From Aphidius gifuensis (taxonomy: Eukaryota > Arthropoda > Insecta > Hymenoptera > Braconidae): 64,000 bases of DNA. Positions 62,407 through 64,000 of the stretch are shown here, one piece after another. Both the position numbers and the translations under genes were made by a program. The stretch covers positions 868,001 through 932,000 of the forward strand of contig NC_057790.1 in NCBI RefSeq assembly GCF_014905175.1. Reading direction: 5' to 3'. The notes beneath the pieces are model-generated. The model worked only from the letters and a program-made list of their open reading frames with translations, had not been told where the DNA came from and searched no databases. Within the stretch, counting starts at the first letter, position 1, and every line of letters begins with the position of its first letter.

Positions 62407-62746
62407 GGTTGTATCTGCGATAGACTGGTTGGCCAGTCTGTTGGTGGGTATTCAAGTTACAGCAACAACTGGAAGTTGGCCCTAAACGCAGAGCCTCCGT
62501 GGCTTTGCTAGCACCCCTAACGCTGACAAATATATAAATTATCACAACAAAATAATTTCAATTCATATTGACAGCTGCCTCATTGCTGCCTAGCACTCTG
62601 CAGAGTTTAATAATCTCCATCAAAAAAACAAAAGAAGAAGAAGAAAAATAATAAAGAAAAAATAAAAAAAAAAAACAAACCAATCAATTGGTGATTGAAG
62701 AAAATAAATATATTAATAAATAAAATAATAATCAATTATAATCAAG
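62407..62746 (+). other. ODC 5' untranslated region (second leader segment) with a compact hairpin
   Basis: This follows the TTGTTGCAG acceptor. A perfect stem, AGACTGG (62422-62428) and CCAGTCT (62433-62439) with loop TTGG, lies at its 5' end. The frame reading GCICDRLVGQSVGGYSSYSN stays open to a TAG at 62509-62511 and can join in frame with the end of the upstream exon, but no ATG opens it there. The UTR ends in an A-rich run before the ODC ATG. Confidence 0.5.
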
Positions 62747-64000
62747 ATGAAAGTATCAAAAATGGACGAACGTATTCATGTATTGGACAGTTCATCAAAT
62801 GTCATGTCTGTTATTGAAGAAATAACAAACAGTGGATTACAAGAAGAAGCATTTTATGTATTAGATATTGGTGACATTGTTAAAAAACATCAAATATGGA
62901 AAGAAAAATTACCACGAGTTGAGCCATTTTATGCTGTTAAATGTAATGATAGTTTAATTGTACTTGAAGTATTGGCATCACTTGGTGCTAGTTTTGATTG
63001 TGCATCTAAAGTTGAAATAAATAAAGTACTTGAAATTGGTGTTGATGCTAAAAAAATTATATTTGCTAATCCAGCAAAACCAGCATCACATATACGTCAT
63101 GCAGCAAATGTTGGTGTTGATACAATGACTGTTGACAATGAAAGTGAATTACATAAAATATTTAAATTTCATCAAACAGCTAAAATTGTTATACGTATAC
63201 GTTGTGATGCTGAAATTGCACAATGTCAATTGGGTATGAAATTTGGTTGTGATCCAATTTATGAAGCACCAAATTTAATACGTTTAGCAAGAATGATGAA
63301 TCTCAATGTTGTTGGTATTAGTTTTCATGTTGGTTCAGGTTGTCAAGATCCACCAGTATTTAAACGTGCAATAATTCATGCTAAAAAGTTATTTGATTTA
63401 GCTAAAGAACTTGGATTTAAACCATATTTACTTGATCTTGGTGGTGGCTATCCTGGTAACAAAGGAACAAGTATTGATAAAATTGCAGAAATTATTAATT
63501 CAGCACTTGATGATAATTTTGATGATGATGTTCACGTTATTGCTGAGCCTGGACGTTTTTATGTTGCTTCAGCATTTACATTGGCAACAAGTATTCATAG
63601 TAAACGTTCTGTTCGTAGTGATAAAATGTCACCAAATTCAGTAACACATAATATGTATTACATAAATGATGGAGTTTATGGTTCATTCAATTGTCTTCTT
63701 TATGATCATCAAATTGTAACACCAATTCCACTCAAGGTACGACAAATAGATGATGATTAAAATATAAATATTGTGTAATTATTGTTGATGCTTATTTATT
63801 TATTTTTTTGATTTAGTCTGGATGTGGAAAAATGACACCATCAAGTATTTGGGGACCAACTTGTGATGGTTTAGATCTTGTTGTTGAAAATATGTTGTTA
63901 CATGAAATGGATCTTGGTGATTGGATTATATTTGAAGACATGGGTGCTTATACTCTTCCAGTTGCTTCTCCATTCAATGGTTTTCCAATTCCAAAAGTTC
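62747..64000 (+). CDS. Odc1: ornithine decarboxylase (partial; continues off the right edge)
   Basis: This is a PLP-dependent homodimeric cytosolic enzyme converting ornithine to putrescine, the entry step of polyamine synthesis. Exons here are 62747-63736 (330 codons) and 63817 onward, joined in phase 0. Visible family residues: PFYAVKCN with the Schiff-base lysine at K65, HVGSGC (194-199), GGGYPG (232-237) and EPGR (267-270) for PLP phosphate, and YINDGVYGSFN (from 305). The second exon has WGPTCDGLD with catalytic Cys346 and Asp347 (Cys360/Asp361 in mammals), then GDWIIFEDMGAYT. All catalytic residues seen are intact, so this looks like a true ODC and not an antizyme inhibitor. The ATG at 62747 is followed by a second one five codons later (residue 6). 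The C-terminus is outside the window. Confidence 0.95.

Noticed and set aside
59931..62511. ODC antizyme gene with programmed frameshift
   Set aside because: No antizyme domain and no TCC-TGA shift context was found; strand and position fit an ODC leader better.

Overview
The window is very AT-rich eukaryotic DNA with spliced genes. Coding exons have AT-biased codons and many short introns with GTAAGT/GTGAGT donors, and the intergenic DNA is full of A/T runs. SoxF, GCLM, TMEM14 and ornithine decarboxylase, together with the base composition and tRNA-derived repeats, point to an insect. The extreme AT bias would suit a parasitoid wasp (for example a braconid), but nothing in the window proves that.

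Layout. (1) About 0-10.2 kb, minus strand: the 5' half of a SoxF (Drosophila Sox15-type) gene, three coding exons joined in frame; the HMG box is cut by an intron and its second half lies beyond the left edge. Intron 1 (about 7 kb) carries a tandemly duplicated SINE-bearing segment. (2) About 10.2-36.5 kb: a long region with no gene I can defend. It holds islands of higher sequence complexity (candidate enhancers), two related families of tRNA-headed SINEs ending in a long hairpin, and a 1.8-kb element with inverted termini around a dimeric satellite. (3) About 36.5-46.3 kb: a cluster of three intact genes (A plus, B minus, C minus) for secreted proteins that consist of a signal peptide plus one LDL-receptor-type YWTD beta-propeller. 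They share an identical nine-exon, identical-phase structure. Relics of further copies lie beside and between them. (4) About 46.3-56.3 kb: AT-rich, no supported gene. (5) About 56.3-64 kb: housekeeping block, with GCLM (minus) divergent from a TMEM14-family gene (plus), then ornithine decarboxylase (plus), which runs off the right edge and has a probable untranslated leader exon 2.3 kb upstream.

Functionally, GCLM (glutathione synthesis) and ODC (polyamine synthesis) are stress- and growth-linked metabolic genes, and a candidate CncC/Nrf2 antioxidant-response site lies in the GCLM-TMEM14 divergent promoter. The most unusual content is the propeller cluster: small, secreted, fast-diverging, expanded and partly decayed, each gene with a TATA-type promoter or a candidate one. 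That is the pattern of a lineage-specific secreted effector or gland-product family. No homology search was possible; exon boundaries were inferred by eye from splice consensus and phase continuity.
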